A stretch of DNA of 9,119 nucleotides from JBEVMS01 sp040508515 (GCA_040508515.1 JBEVMS010000095.1:1-9119), one strand, 5' to 3'; shown: positions 1 through 8,072, counted from the first letter of the stretch. Made by a program: numbers and translations. The notes: generated by a model not told the origin, from the sequence alone.

Positions 1-1043
<1,043 letters not shown>

Positions 1044-1050
1044 GCGCGTT

Positions 1051-1055
1051 TCCTT
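1051..1055 (-). promoter_or_regulatory. Ribosome binding site of lpdA
   Basis: AAGGA on the minus strand, 7 bases before the ATG at 1043. It fixes this ATG as the start and matches the expected N-terminus of a lipoyl domain (MANTLEIKVPDIG). Confidence 0.75.
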
Positions 1056-1102
1056 TGAGGCTTAGGCGCGGCAGCGCGGGTGGAGCGGCCCGAACTGCCG
1101 TC

Positions 1103-1123
1103 ATTCCGGCGCCAGGCCGGAAT
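1103..1123. repeat. REP-like perfect hairpin in the aceF-lpdA gap
   Basis: An 8-bp perfect inverted repeat, ATTCCGGC / GCCGGAAT, with a 5-base loop GCCAG. The form GTCATTCC...GGAAT resembles dispersed REP-type elements common between genes in Proteobacteria. That resemblance is from memory, and copy number in this genome cannot be seen here. No T-run follows on either strand, so it does not look like an intrinsic terminator. As RNA between the aceF stop and the lpdA ribosome binding site it could protect 3' ends or tune lpdA expression. Confidence 0.6.
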
Positions 1124-1168
1124 CGACGATGAGTGGCGTGCCGCGGTGCCCGGCGACATGCCGTGGAT

Positions 1169-1180
1169 GGCGCTTGCGCC
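1169..1180. repeat. Small GC hairpin in the aceF-lpdA gap
   Basis: GGCGC TT GCGCC is a perfect 5-bp inverted repeat with a 2-base loop. A similar one, CGCGCC GA GGCGCG at 1223-1236, lies just after the aceF stop. With the REP-like hairpin, these make the 205-bp spacer strongly folding as RNA. In such GC-rich DNA small hairpins arise easily by chance, and no T-tract follows, so neither is called a terminator. Confidence 0.3.
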
Positions 1181-1248
1181 CTGGGCGCGCCGTGACGGCG
1201 GCGCCGAGGACTTGCGTCGCCACGCGCCGAGGCGCGGGCGGCGCGGCG

Positions 1249-2961
1249 TTACAGCAGCAGTCGGCGGATATCGCCCAGCGCGGTGGCCAGAAACGCCGCG
1301 AAGCGCGCCGCCAGCGCACCGTCGATGACCCGATGGTCGTACGACAGCGACAGTGGCAGCATCAGGCGCGGCGCGAATTCCTTGCCATTCCAGACCGGCT
1401 TCATCGCCGCCTTGGAGACACCCAGAATCGCCACTTCCGGTGCATTGACGATCGGCGTGAAGCCAGTGCCGCCGATGCCGCCGAGCGAGCTGATCGAGAA
1501 GCAGCCGCCAGACATCTCGGCCGGGCCGAGCTTCTTGTCGCGCGCCTTCTTGGAGATTTCGCCCAGCTCACGCGCCAGGTCCAGCAGGCCTTTCTTGTCG
1601 CAATCGCGCAGTACCGGCACCACCAGGCCATCGGGCGTGTCCACTGCGATGCCGATGTGGAAGTACTTTTTCAGGATCAGCTTTTCGCCGGACTCGTCCA
1701 GCGAGGCGTTGAACTGCGGGAACGCCTTCAGCGCCGCCACCACCGCCTTGATCTGGAATACCAGCGGCGTGACCTTGAGCTCCTTGTTCTCTTCGCCGAG
1801 TTTCTTGCGGAAGGCTTCCAGCTCGGTGATGTCCGCGTCGTCGTGCTGCGTGACGTGCGGGATCATCGCCCAGTTGCGTGCCAGGTTGGCGCCGGAAATC
1901 TTCTGGATGCGCGACAGCGGCTTTTCTTCGATCGCGCCGAATTTGCTGAAATCGACCTTGGGCCAAGGCAGCAGGTTGAGGCCGCCCAGGTTGGTGCCGG
2001 CGCCGGCTACGGTGGGCTTGGCGCCGATCGCCAACGCCTGCTTGACCCAGCCGGCAACGTCTTCGCGCTGGATGCGGCCACCGCGACCGGAACCCTTGAC
2101 CTGGCCGATCTCCACGCCCAGCTCCCGCGCGAAGGCGCGGATCGCCGGGCTGGCGTAGGGCGCGTCGCCAGGCATCACGATGCGCGCGTCGAACGGCGCC
2201 CGCGCCGTCGGCTTCACATCGCCTTCGGGGGCGTTGCCCGGCTGCACCGCGCGACCGCCCTGCGGCGCGGGTTTTTCTTCGACCTTGGGGCCGCCCTGCT
2301 CAATCGACATACCGGTCGCCGGCGCCGGGGCGGACGGCGCGGATGGGGCCGGAGCCGCATCGTGGCTTTCGATCAGCGCGATCAGCGCGCCTTCGGAGAC
2401 TTCATCGCCGACCTTGAGCTTGATTTCCTTGACCGTGCCGGCGAACGGCGCGGGCACTTCCATGGTGGCTTTGTCCGACTCCAGCGTGATCAGGCTCTGG
2501 TCCTTGGCGACGGTATCGCCGACCTTGACCAGGATCTCGATCACCGGTACGTCGGCGCTGCCGATGTCCGGCACGTGCACTTCCTTGACGCCACCGCCGC
2601 TGGCCGGGGCGGCGGACGCCCGCGCGGGCGCCTCGACCTTGGCTGGCGCGGAAGCCGGCGCCGGTGCGGGCGCTGCAGCGGTTGCCTTGGGCGACTCGGC
2701 GGGCGCCGTCGACGCACCGGCCTCATCGACTTCGATGATCGCGATCACGCTGTTTTCGGAGACTTGATCGCCGACCTTGAGCTTCACTTCCTTGACCGTG
2801 CCGGCAAACGCGGCAGGCACTTCCATGGTGGCCTTGTCCGACTCCAGGGTGATCAGGCTCTGCTCCTTGGTCACCTTGTCACCAGGCTTGATCAGCACCT
2901 CGATGACGGGTACGTGCTCTTGTCCAACGTCGGGTACGCGCGCTTCTTTCAGGTCGGCCAT
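1249..2961 (-). CDS. aceF: Pyruvate dehydrogenase E2, dihydrolipoamide acetyltransferase (two lipoyl domains)
   Basis: Core subunit of the pyruvate dehydrogenase complex. Its swinging lipoyl arms take the acetyl group from E1, and its catalytic domain transfers it to CoA. The 570-residue protein shows lipoyl domain 1 (about 4-77, Lys43 in ESDKATME), an Ala/Pro linker, lipoyl domain 2 (about 125-198, Lys164), a second linker, the peripheral subunit-binding domain that holds E1/E3 (about 267-305, YASPAIRAFARELG), and the acyltransferase domain (about 340-570) with catalytic His543 and Asp547 in DHRVIDG. Length suits a two-lipoyl E2. The chosen ATG at 2961 has AGGAG 5 bases upstream; the frame stays open to 3012 but the extra 17 residues are not lipoyl-like. 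Stop is TAA at 1249-1251. lpdA follows on the same strand. aceE is not immediately upstream, where divergent ABC transporter genes lie instead, so aceF should have its own promoter. Confidence 0.97.
   Translation of the reverse strand: MADLKEARVPDVGQEHVPVIEVLIKPGDKVTKEQSLITLESDKATMEVPAAFAGTVKEVKLKVGDQVSENSVIAIIEVDEAGASTAPAESPKATAAAPAPAPASAPAKVEAPARASAAPASGGGVKEVHVPDIGSADVPVIEILVKVGDTVAKDQSLITLESDKATMEVPAPFAGTVKEIKLKVGDEVSEGALIALIESHDAAPAPSAPSAPAPATGMSIEQGGPKVEEKPAPQGGRAVQPGNAPEGDVKPTARAPFDARIVMPGDAPYASPAIRAFARELGVEIGQVKGSGRGGRIQREDVAGWVKQALAIGAKPTVAGAGTNLGGLNLLPWPKVDFSKFGAIEEKPLSRIQKISGANLARNWAMIPHVTQHDDADITELEAFRKKLGEENKELKVTPLVFQIKAVVAALKAFPQFNASLDESGEKLILKKYFHIGIAVDTPDGLVVPVLRDCDKKGLLDLARELGEISKKARDKKLGPAEMSGGCFSISSLGGIGGTGFTPIVNAPEVAILGVSKAAMKPVWNGKEFAPRLMLPLSLSYDHRVIDGALAARFAAFLATALGDIRRLLL
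2368..2589 (-). repeat. Lipoyl-domain coding repeat, aceF copy 2
   Basis: Encodes lipoyl domain 2 of AceF (residues 125-198). It resembles the lpdA lipoyl segment more closely than aceF copy 1 in the lipoylation-loop region: both encode VAKDQSLITLESDKATME and KEIKLKVGDEVSEGALIA, where copy 1 has VTKEQ and KEVKLKVGDQVSENSVIA. Confidence 0.85.
2731..2952 (-). repeat. Lipoyl-domain coding repeat, aceF copy 1
   Basis: Encodes lipoyl domain 1 of AceF (residues 4-77), with Lys43 at bases 2833-2835. It is clearly homologous to copy 2 and to the lpdA copy at the DNA level, but the most diverged of the three. Confidence 0.85.
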
Positions 2962-2966
2962 GGGTT

Positions 2967-2971
2967 CTCCT
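2967..2971 (-). promoter_or_regulatory. Ribosome binding site of aceF
   Basis: AGGAG on the minus strand, 5 bases before the ATG at 2961. It decides the start against the longer open frame that begins at 3012. Confidence 0.8.
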
Positions 2972-3020
2972 GCGCAATGGCGATGGCGTGCCGCGGGGGA
3001 TGGCGGCCGCAAGACTTCTT

Positions 3021-3049
3021 ATCATAGGCCATTGGCCGCTCCGGCTAAA
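3021..3049 (-). promoter_or_regulatory. Candidate sigma-70 promoter of aceF
   Basis: On the minus strand TATGAT (3026-3021, five of six consensus bases) lies 17 bp from TTTAGC (3049-3044, three of six). Transcription would start near 3014, giving a leader of about 50 bases. The spacer contains a perfect GGCCA-T-TGGCC inverted repeat (3027-3037) that could be an operator. Flanking DNA at 3047-3079 is unusually AT-rich for this window. The -35 match is weak. Confidence 0.35.
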
Positions 3050-3092
3050 TCGATTGAAAGCAGAAACGCAAAATTTCACTGCCACGCCAACG

Positions 3093-3104
3093 TACGCCTG
3101 CGTA
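3093..3104. promoter_or_regulatory. Inverted repeat TACGC-CT-GCGTA in the divergent intergenic region
   Basis: A perfect 5-bp inverted repeat with a 2-base centre, between the divergent aceF and ABC ATPase genes. It is a possible regulator site but is short enough to occur by chance. I do not see a convincing plus-strand promoter for the ABC genes: TTGAAA at 3054-3059 is a good -35 but has no good -10 at the right distance. Confidence 0.2.
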
Positions 3105-3176
3105 TGTATGACTTTGGGCGCTGGGCGATTGGGCGAACATTGCCTAGTCTGCCCGGGTAAGCGCCGTATGTGCGGC

Positions 3177-3181
3177 GGAGG
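3177..3181 (+). promoter_or_regulatory. Ribosome binding site of the ABC ATPase gene
   Basis: GGAGG, 6 bases before the ATG at 3188. It favours ATG 3188 over the in-frame GTG at 3170, which would place this motif inside the coding region and add an unlikely Arg-rich start. Confidence 0.8.
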
Positions 3182-3187
3182 CGATCC

Positions 3188-4072
3188 ATGCTGACGATAC
3201 GCGACCTGTCCAAGACCTATGCCAATGGCGTGCAGGCGCTTCGTCATGTCTCGCTGGAGATTCCACACGGCATGTTCGGTCTGCTCGGACCCAACGGCGC
3301 CGGCAAATCCTCGCTGATGCGCACCATCGCCACCTTGCAGGCCCCGGACAGCGGCAGCATCACCTTGGACGGTCGCGACCTGCTGGCCGACCCGCACGCC
3401 ACGCGTCGCCTGCTGGGCTACCTGCCGCAGGAATTTGGGGTATATCCGAAGGTCACCGCCGAGGCGATGCTGGACCATTACGCGGTGCTTAAAGGCGTGG
3501 TCCACAAGGGCGAGCGACGCGAGCTGGTCGAGGCGCTGCTGCGCCAGGTGAATCTGTGGGACGTGCGCAAGCGCAAGCTGGGTAGCTATTCCGGCGGCAT
3601 GCGCCAACGTTTCGGGATCGCCCAGGCGCTGATCGGCCAACCCCGGCTGGTGATCGTCGACGAGCCCACCGCCGGACTCGATCCGGAAGAACGCAACCGC
3701 TTCCTGAATCTGCTGGCTGAGATCGGCGAACGCGTGGTGGTGATCTTGTCCACCCACATCGTCGAAGACGTTACCGACTTGTGCCCGCGCATGGCGATCA
3801 TCGGCCAGGGCCAGGTGCTGCTCAGCGGCGAGCCGCGCGAGGCCATTGCCAGCCTGGAGGGGCAGGTCTGGCGCCGCAGCATCGAAAAGACCGAATTGGA
3901 CGGCTACCACGCCCGCATGACCATTCTCTCCACCCGCCTGGCCGCCGGGCGCACCTTGATCCATGTGCTTGCCGAACAGCGCCCCGAGCTCGGTTTCGAA
4001 CCGGTGGCGCCTGACCTGGAAGACGTCTACTTCGGCCGCTTGCGCCATCAGACTCGCGCCCAAGCCGCATGA
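3188..4072 (+). CDS. ABC transporter ATP-binding protein (ABC-2 exporter type)
   Basis: Cytoplasmic ATPase that should power the permease encoded by the next gene. The 294-residue protein has all the nucleotide-binding motifs intact: Walker A GPNGAGKS (34-41), Q-loop Gln81 in YLPQEFGVYP, signature YSGGMRQR (134-141), Walker B LVIVDE (154-159) with catalytic Glu159, D-loop AGLD (162-165), and switch His190 in LSTH. The C-terminal tail of about 80 residues, ending near DLEDVYFGRL, is typical of the CcmA/NatA-like ATPases that pair with ABC-2 permeases. Start ATG 3188 follows GGAGG at good spacing. The stop is 46 bases before the fusion permease start, so the two are almost certainly one operon. 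The substrate cannot be told from the sequence. Confidence 0.95.
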   Translation: MLTIRDLSKTYANGVQALRHVSLEIPHGMFGLLGPNGAGKSSLMRTIATLQAPDSGSITLDGRDLLADPHATRRLLGYLPQEFGVYPKVTAEAMLDHYAVLKGVVHKGERRELVEALLRQVNLWDVRKRKLGSYSGGMRQRFGIAQALIGQPRLVIVDEPTAGLDPEERNRFLNLLAEIGERVVVILSTHIVEDVTDLCPRMAIIGQGQVLLSGEPREAIASLEGQVWRRSIEKTELDGYHARMTILSTRLAAGRTLIHVLAEQRPELGFEPVAPDLEDVYFGRLRHQTRAQAA

Positions 4073-4118
4073 CGCGCCGCGCCGCGCACCGCGCAGACGG
4101 CTTTTCATACGGCACGCA

Positions 4119-7100
4119 ATGACGATGTTCTTCGAGATTCTGAGATTCGAACTGCGCCAGCAGTGGAGAGCGCCGCTGGCCTGGATTATCGCGGCGGCGT
4201 TCGCGGCACTGGCGTTCGCGCTGGCCAGCAGTGACGTGATCAGCATCGGCGGCGCCAGCGGCAATGTGCTGCGTAACGCGCCGCTGGTGATCGCGCGCTT
4301 GCTGGCCAGCCTGACCGCGCCGAGCATGCTGCTGGTCACCGTGTTCGTTGCCGGCGCCGTGCTGCGCGATTTCGAGCAGCGCACCGCCGAATTGATGTTC
4401 AGCACACCGGTGTCGCGTGGCGCTTACCTGGGCGGCCGCTTCGCCGCTGGCTACCTCACCGCGCTAGTCGTTTTGCTGCTGTGCGCGCTGGCCATCGCGT
4501 TAGGCAACGCGATGCCGTGGATCGACCCGCTGCGATTGGGGCCAGGCGAGTGGCGCGGCTATGCCTGGGGCCTGGGCGTGCTGGTGATACCGGACATGCT
4601 GTTCGTCGCCGCGCTGCTGTTCGCGCTGGCCTGCGCCACCCGCTCGTTGCTGGCCACCTATCTGGGGGTGATCGCTTTTTTCGTGCTGCACGCGGTGGCG
4701 GGCTTGCTCACCGGCGACGTCAACCATCACACGTTGGCGGCCCTGCTCGACCCGTTCGGCGGACGCACGCTGGCTATTGTCACGCGCTATTGGTCGGCCG
4801 ACGAAAGTAACCATCGCCTGCCGGTGCTGGAGGGCCTGTTGCTGTACAACCGACTGCTCTGGCTGGCGATCAGCGCCGCGTTGTGGGTGCTGGCCTTTAC
4901 GCTCTTTCGCACTGACCGCGACGGCCAGGCCCCGCGCGCGGGCAAACGGGGCAGCGTGTCACCCCTGTCCAATGTCAGCGCAACGGCGCCCTGTCCAGGA
5001 GTACAACGGCGCGACGATGTGCGCAGCCGTTGGCTGCAACTGCAGAAGATGTTTGTGTTCGACGCTGTCAGCGTGCTGCGCGGCGTGCCGTTCCTGGTCA
5101 TGCTGGCGTTTGGCCTGTTCAATCTCATCGCCGTGCTGGCCTTCTCCCAGCACCACGACGGCACACCCAGTTATCCGGTCACCCGGTTGATGCTGGAAAC
5201 CCTGCGCGGCAGCTACCAGTGGCTGCTCTACATCGTGATCACCTTCTACGCCGGCGAATTGGTTTGGCGCGACCGCAGCCAGCGTTCGGCCGAAGTCAGC
5301 GATGCCTACCCGCTGGCCGACTGGATAGCGCCCACGGCCAAACTGCTGACTTTGGTGACGGTGATCGTGCTGTTTTTGCTCACCGGCAGCGTGGTCGGCA
5401 TCGGCTGGCAGTTGGCGCATGACTACACCCGGCTGCAACTGGGTCTTTACGCCAGCCAGTTGGCCCTGGATGCGATTACGTTCGTCCTGCTGGCGGTACT
5501 GGCGGTTTTTCTACAAGTCGTTTGCAACAACAAATTCCTCGGCTATCTGCTGATCATCCTGTGGTTCGCCAGCCAGATCGGTTTCGGCCTGCTGCATTGG
5601 GATCATCACCTGTACGACTACGCCAGCACGTCGGCGACACCCTATTCGGACATGAATGGCTTCGGCCATTTCCTGACCGCGGCGCTGTGGTTCGATCTCT
5701 ACTGGGCCTGCCTGGCACTAGCGCTACTGGTCCTGACCGCGCTGCTGTGGGTGCGTGGCACTGGCCAGGATCTACGTGCACGCTTGCATGAGGCGCGGCG
5801 GCGGATGCGTGCGCCGAGCGCCATCGCGTTGAGCGCGGCCCTGCTCGGATTCGCCGGCGTCGGTGGCTGGATCTACTACAACACTTATGTGCTCAATGCC
5901 TATCTGCCCGACAACGCGCGCTTGCGCATGCAGGCGGATTACGAGAAGCGCTACGCCACATACCGCGATCTGCCGCAACCGCGCATCGCCGCGGTGCAGG
6001 CGGAGGTGGACATCTATCCTTACGCGCGCCGGTTGCATATTCGTGGTCATTACACGCTCGTCAACCGGCATGCGGCACCGATCAGCGAACTGCATCTCAG
6101 CGTCGACCCGGCGATGCGCTTGAGCGCGCTGGACTTCGCACCGCACGATACGCTGCGCGAAGATACTCGACTGGGGTACCGCATCTACCGTCTGACCACG
6201 CCGCTGGCGCCAGGCGCCTCGATGCGCCTGGACTTCACCCTGGACTATGCGCCGCACGGTTTTCGCAATGATCCGGGTGACGATACGTTTTTGGTCGCCA
6301 ATGGCACCTTCTTCAACAGTAGCCGATTCCCCCATGTGGGCTACCAACCCGCGCAGCAGATCACCGACCGCAACGACCGCCGAACGTACGGCCTGAGCGA
6401 AACGGTGCCGCGCATGCCCAGGCTGGACGATGCCCAGGCGCGCGCCAATACCTACATCGCCAATGACGCCGACTGGATTGCCTTCGACACCACCGTGTCG
6501 ACCGCGCCGGACCAGATCGCGCTGGCGCCGGGCCATCTGCAAAAGAGCTGGATCGCTCACGGCCGGCGTTATTTCCACTACGCGATGGACCGGCCGATGC
6601 TGCCGTTCTTCGCCTACCTTTCGGCGCGCTACGCGGTGCGCCGCGACACCTGGCAGGGGATGCCGATCGAGGTCTACTACACCCCGGCACACGCCTGGAA
6701 CGTCGCGCGCATGATCCAGAGCGTCAAAGATTCGCTGGCCTACTACCAGGCCAACTTCGCGCCCTACCCGTTCCATCAGGTGCGCATCGCCGAATTTCCC
6801 GACTACGCCAACTTCGCGCAGTCGTTCGCCAGCACGATTCCCTATGCCGAGTCGGCGGGCTTTATCGCCGATCTGCGCGACCGCTCCAAGCTCGATGACG
6901 TCTACTACGCCACCGCGCACGAAATGGCGCACCAGTGGTGGGCACATCAGGTCATTGGCGCCAACCAGCAAGGCTCCCCCATGCTCAGCGAATCGCTGGC
7001 GCAATACTCGGCGCTGATGGTGATGAAGCACACTTACGGCGCATCGAAGATGCGCCAATTTCTCAAATATGAATTGGACGGCTATCTCGCCGGTCGCGCC

Positions 7101-7700
7101 ACGGAAAAAATCGAAGAGCAACCCTTGGCGAAGGTGGAAAACCAGCCCTACATCCACTACCAAAAAGGCTCGCTGGCGTTCTACGCGCTACAGGACTATG
7201 TCGGCGAGAACACGCTTGACCGCGTGCTGAAGAAGTTTCTGCACGACAAGGCCTTCCAGGCGCCGCCGTACACCAACTCGGCCGAGTTGATGGATTATCT
7301 GGACCGTGGCACCGGCCCCACGTTCAGACCCTTGCTGGACGACCTGTTCTGGAAGATCACCCTTTACGACAACCGGATCACCACCGCCCGCGCGCAGCGG
7401 CTGCCCGATGGACGCTACCGGGTGACGTTGCAATTGCATACCGGCAAGGTCTATGTCGATGGTCAGGGCCGCGAGACACCGGCACACCCGGACCTTCCGA
7501 TCACCGTGGGCGTGTTCGCCGCCGGCAACGACGGCCATGACGGCAAACCGCTGTACCTGCAAAAACAGGTGCTGCCGCCGGGCGACAGCAGCCTCACCGT
7601 TACTGTGGATGCCCCGCCCGCGCAGACGGGGATCGATCCCTACAACGTGCTGATCGATCGGGTTTCCAGCGACAACCGCGTGCCGGTCAGCCTGCCTTAG
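4119..7700 (+). CDS. ABC-2 permease fused to M1-family zinc metallopeptidase
   Basis: The 1193-residue protein has two parts. Residues 1-590 form an integral membrane region with about 13 hydrophobic segments (near 21-38, 63-82, 111-129, 150-171, 178-198, 245-263, 323-342, 366-383, 409-429, 448-468, 475-493, 519-545, 567-585). It contains two permease units, each with the motif RDxxQRxAE (83-91 and 384-392). Residues 620-1193 form an M1-type peptidase: an N-terminal beta domain, then HEMAH with zinc ligands His934 and His938 and catalytic Glu935, probable third ligand Glu958 in LSESLAQYS, and probable catalytic Tyr1014 in HYQKG. With a cytoplasmic N-terminus, 13 helices put the peptidase in the periplasm (inference). 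The classical GxMEN motif is absent; TIPYAES (906-912) lies in its expected place. Start is ATG 4119 or ATG 4125; neither has a clear Shine-Dalgarno. Such fusions are known from genomes, but I know of no established function. Confidence 0.93.
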   Translation: MTMFFEILRFELRQQWRAPLAWIIAAAFAALAFALASSDVISIGGASGNVLRNAPLVIARLLASLTAPSMLLVTVFVAGAVLRDFEQRTAELMFSTPVSRGAYLGGRFAAGYLTALVVLLLCALAIALGNAMPWIDPLRLGPGEWRGYAWGLGVLVIPDMLFVAALLFALACATRSLLATYLGVIAFFVLHAVAGLLTGDVNHHTLAALLDPFGGRTLAIVTRYWSADESNHRLPVLEGLLLYNRLLWLAISAALWVLAFTLFRTDRDGQAPRAGKRGSVSPLSNVSATAPCPGVQRRDDVRSRWLQLQKMFVFDAVSVLRGVPFLVMLAFGLFNLIAVLAFSQHHDGTPSYPVTRLMLETLRGSYQWLLYIVITFYAGELVWRDRSQRSAEVSDAYPLADWIAPTAKLLTLVTVIVLFLLTGSVVGIGWQLAHDYTRLQLGLYASQLALDAITFVLLAVLAVFLQVVCNNKFLGYLLIILWFASQIGFGLLHWDHHLYDYASTSATPYSDMNGFGHFLTAALWFDLYWACLALALLVLTALLWVRGTGQDLRARLHEARRRMRAPSAIALSAALLGFAGVGGWIYYNTYVLNAYLPDNARLRMQADYEKRYATYRDLPQPRIAAVQAEVDIYPYARRLHIRGHYTLVNRHAAPISELHLSVDPAMRLSALDFAPHDTLREDTRLGYRIYRLTTPLAPGASMRLDFTLDYAPHGFRNDPGDDTFLVANGTFFNSSRFPHVGYQPAQQITDRNDRRTYGLSETVPRMPRLDDAQARANTYIANDADWIAFDTTVSTAPDQIALAPGHLQKSWIAHGRRYFHYAMDRPMLPFFAYLSARYAVRRDTWQGMPIEVYYTPAHAWNVARMIQSVKDSLAYYQANFAPYPFHQVRIAEFPDYANFAQSFASTIPYAESAGFIADLRDRSKLDDVYYATAHEMAHQWWAHQVIGANQQGSPMLSESLAQYSALMVMKHTYGASKMRQFLKYELDGYLAGRATEKIEEQPLAKVENQPYIHYQKGSLAFYALQDYVGENTLDRVLKKFLHDKAFQAPPYTNSAELMDYLDRGTGPTFRPLLDDLFWKITLYDNRITTARAQRLPDGRYRVTLQLHTGKVYVDGQGRETPAHPDLPITVGVFAAGNDGHDGKPLYLQKQVLPPGDSSLTVTVDAPPAQTGIDPYNVLIDRVSSDNRVPVSLP

Positions 7701-7796
7701 CGGATGGGCGGCGGCGGCGGGAGCGGCCTATAGGGGATCGACGCAAGACGATCGCCCGGCTTCCGCGATACATCAAGGCGTCATCGAAAACCGCGT

Positions 7797-8066
7797 TCAG
7801 TTGCGCAGCTCGTCGATACTGGCCACCCGCCCTTGATAGATCACTACGACCACGGTGGTGCTGTTGTAGGCAAACTGCCAACGCTCGCCACGGTAGGCGC
7901 CGTAAGCATCTTCGATCGGCTCGCGATAGACCGGCTGCCCGAGTAGTTCCGCCGCGCGTGCGGCGCTGTCGCCCACGGTGAGCACCTGGTTGCCGATTCG
8001 GTAAGTGCCACCGGCATAAGCACTGAGGCTCAGGAGCAACAGTACGAGCAGAAGCCATCGGCGCAT
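7797..8066 (-). CDS. Small secreted DUF2845-like protein
   Basis: An 89-residue precursor. Residues 1-18 are a clear Sec signal peptide (MRRW, then a Leu-rich core, ending SAYA), predicted to be cut after Ala18, leaving a 71-residue periplasmic protein. No lipobox Cys is present. The mature part (GGTYRIGNQVLTVGDS..., LLGQPVYREP, GERWQF, VVVVIYQGRVASI) fits my memory of DUF2845 proteins of Xanthomonas relatives. The pattern GDS-x-LLGxP, then an aromatic strand and V-x-GRVxxI, also recalls the BamE/SmpA-OmlA fold (inference). Start ATG 8066 is chosen because GGAG lies 6 bases upstream; ATG 8078 has no ribosome binding site. A fair promoter lies upstream. The gene converges on the ABC fusion gene with 96 bp between the stops. 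Function unknown. Confidence 0.8.
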   Translation of the reverse strand: MRRWLLLVLLLLSLSAYAGGTYRIGNQVLTVGDSAARAAELLGQPVYREPIEDAYGAYRGERWQFAYNSTTVVVVIYQGRVASIDELRN

Positions 8067-8072
8067 GATGCT

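Noticed and set aside
1184..1191. GGCGCGCC palindrome in the aceF-lpdA gap.
   Set aside because: An 8-bp GC palindrome is expected by chance in DNA of this composition and has no other support.
1129..3027. A 632-residue open frame on the plus strand opposite aceF.
   Set aside because: It is Arg- and Gly-rich low-complexity translation with no recognisable domain, lying wholly opposite an unmistakable E2 gene. High GC makes stop codons rare on the complementary strand.
3170..3187. Possible GTG start of the ABC ATPase at 3170.
   Set aside because: It would add MRRRRS and put the good GGAGG at 3177-3181 inside the gene. ATG 3188 is correctly spaced from that site and begins at the usual point for ABC ATPases.
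2879..4405. A 508-residue minus-strand open frame across the divergent region and the ABC ATPase.
   Set aside because: It covers the start of aceF, the intergenic region and the antisense of a gene with all ABC motifs. Its translation shows no domain, and it has no plausible ribosome binding site.
5772..7163. A 463-residue minus-strand open frame opposite the peptidase domain.
   Set aside because: It is antisense to the M1 domain, with His/Arg/Val/Gly-rich composition typical of GC-rich shadows and no recognisable motif.
7701..7796. Intrinsic terminator between the convergent fusion gene and the DUF2845-like gene.
   Set aside because: The 96-bp gap was read on both strands. There is no stable stem followed by a T-run on either strand, so no terminator is called.
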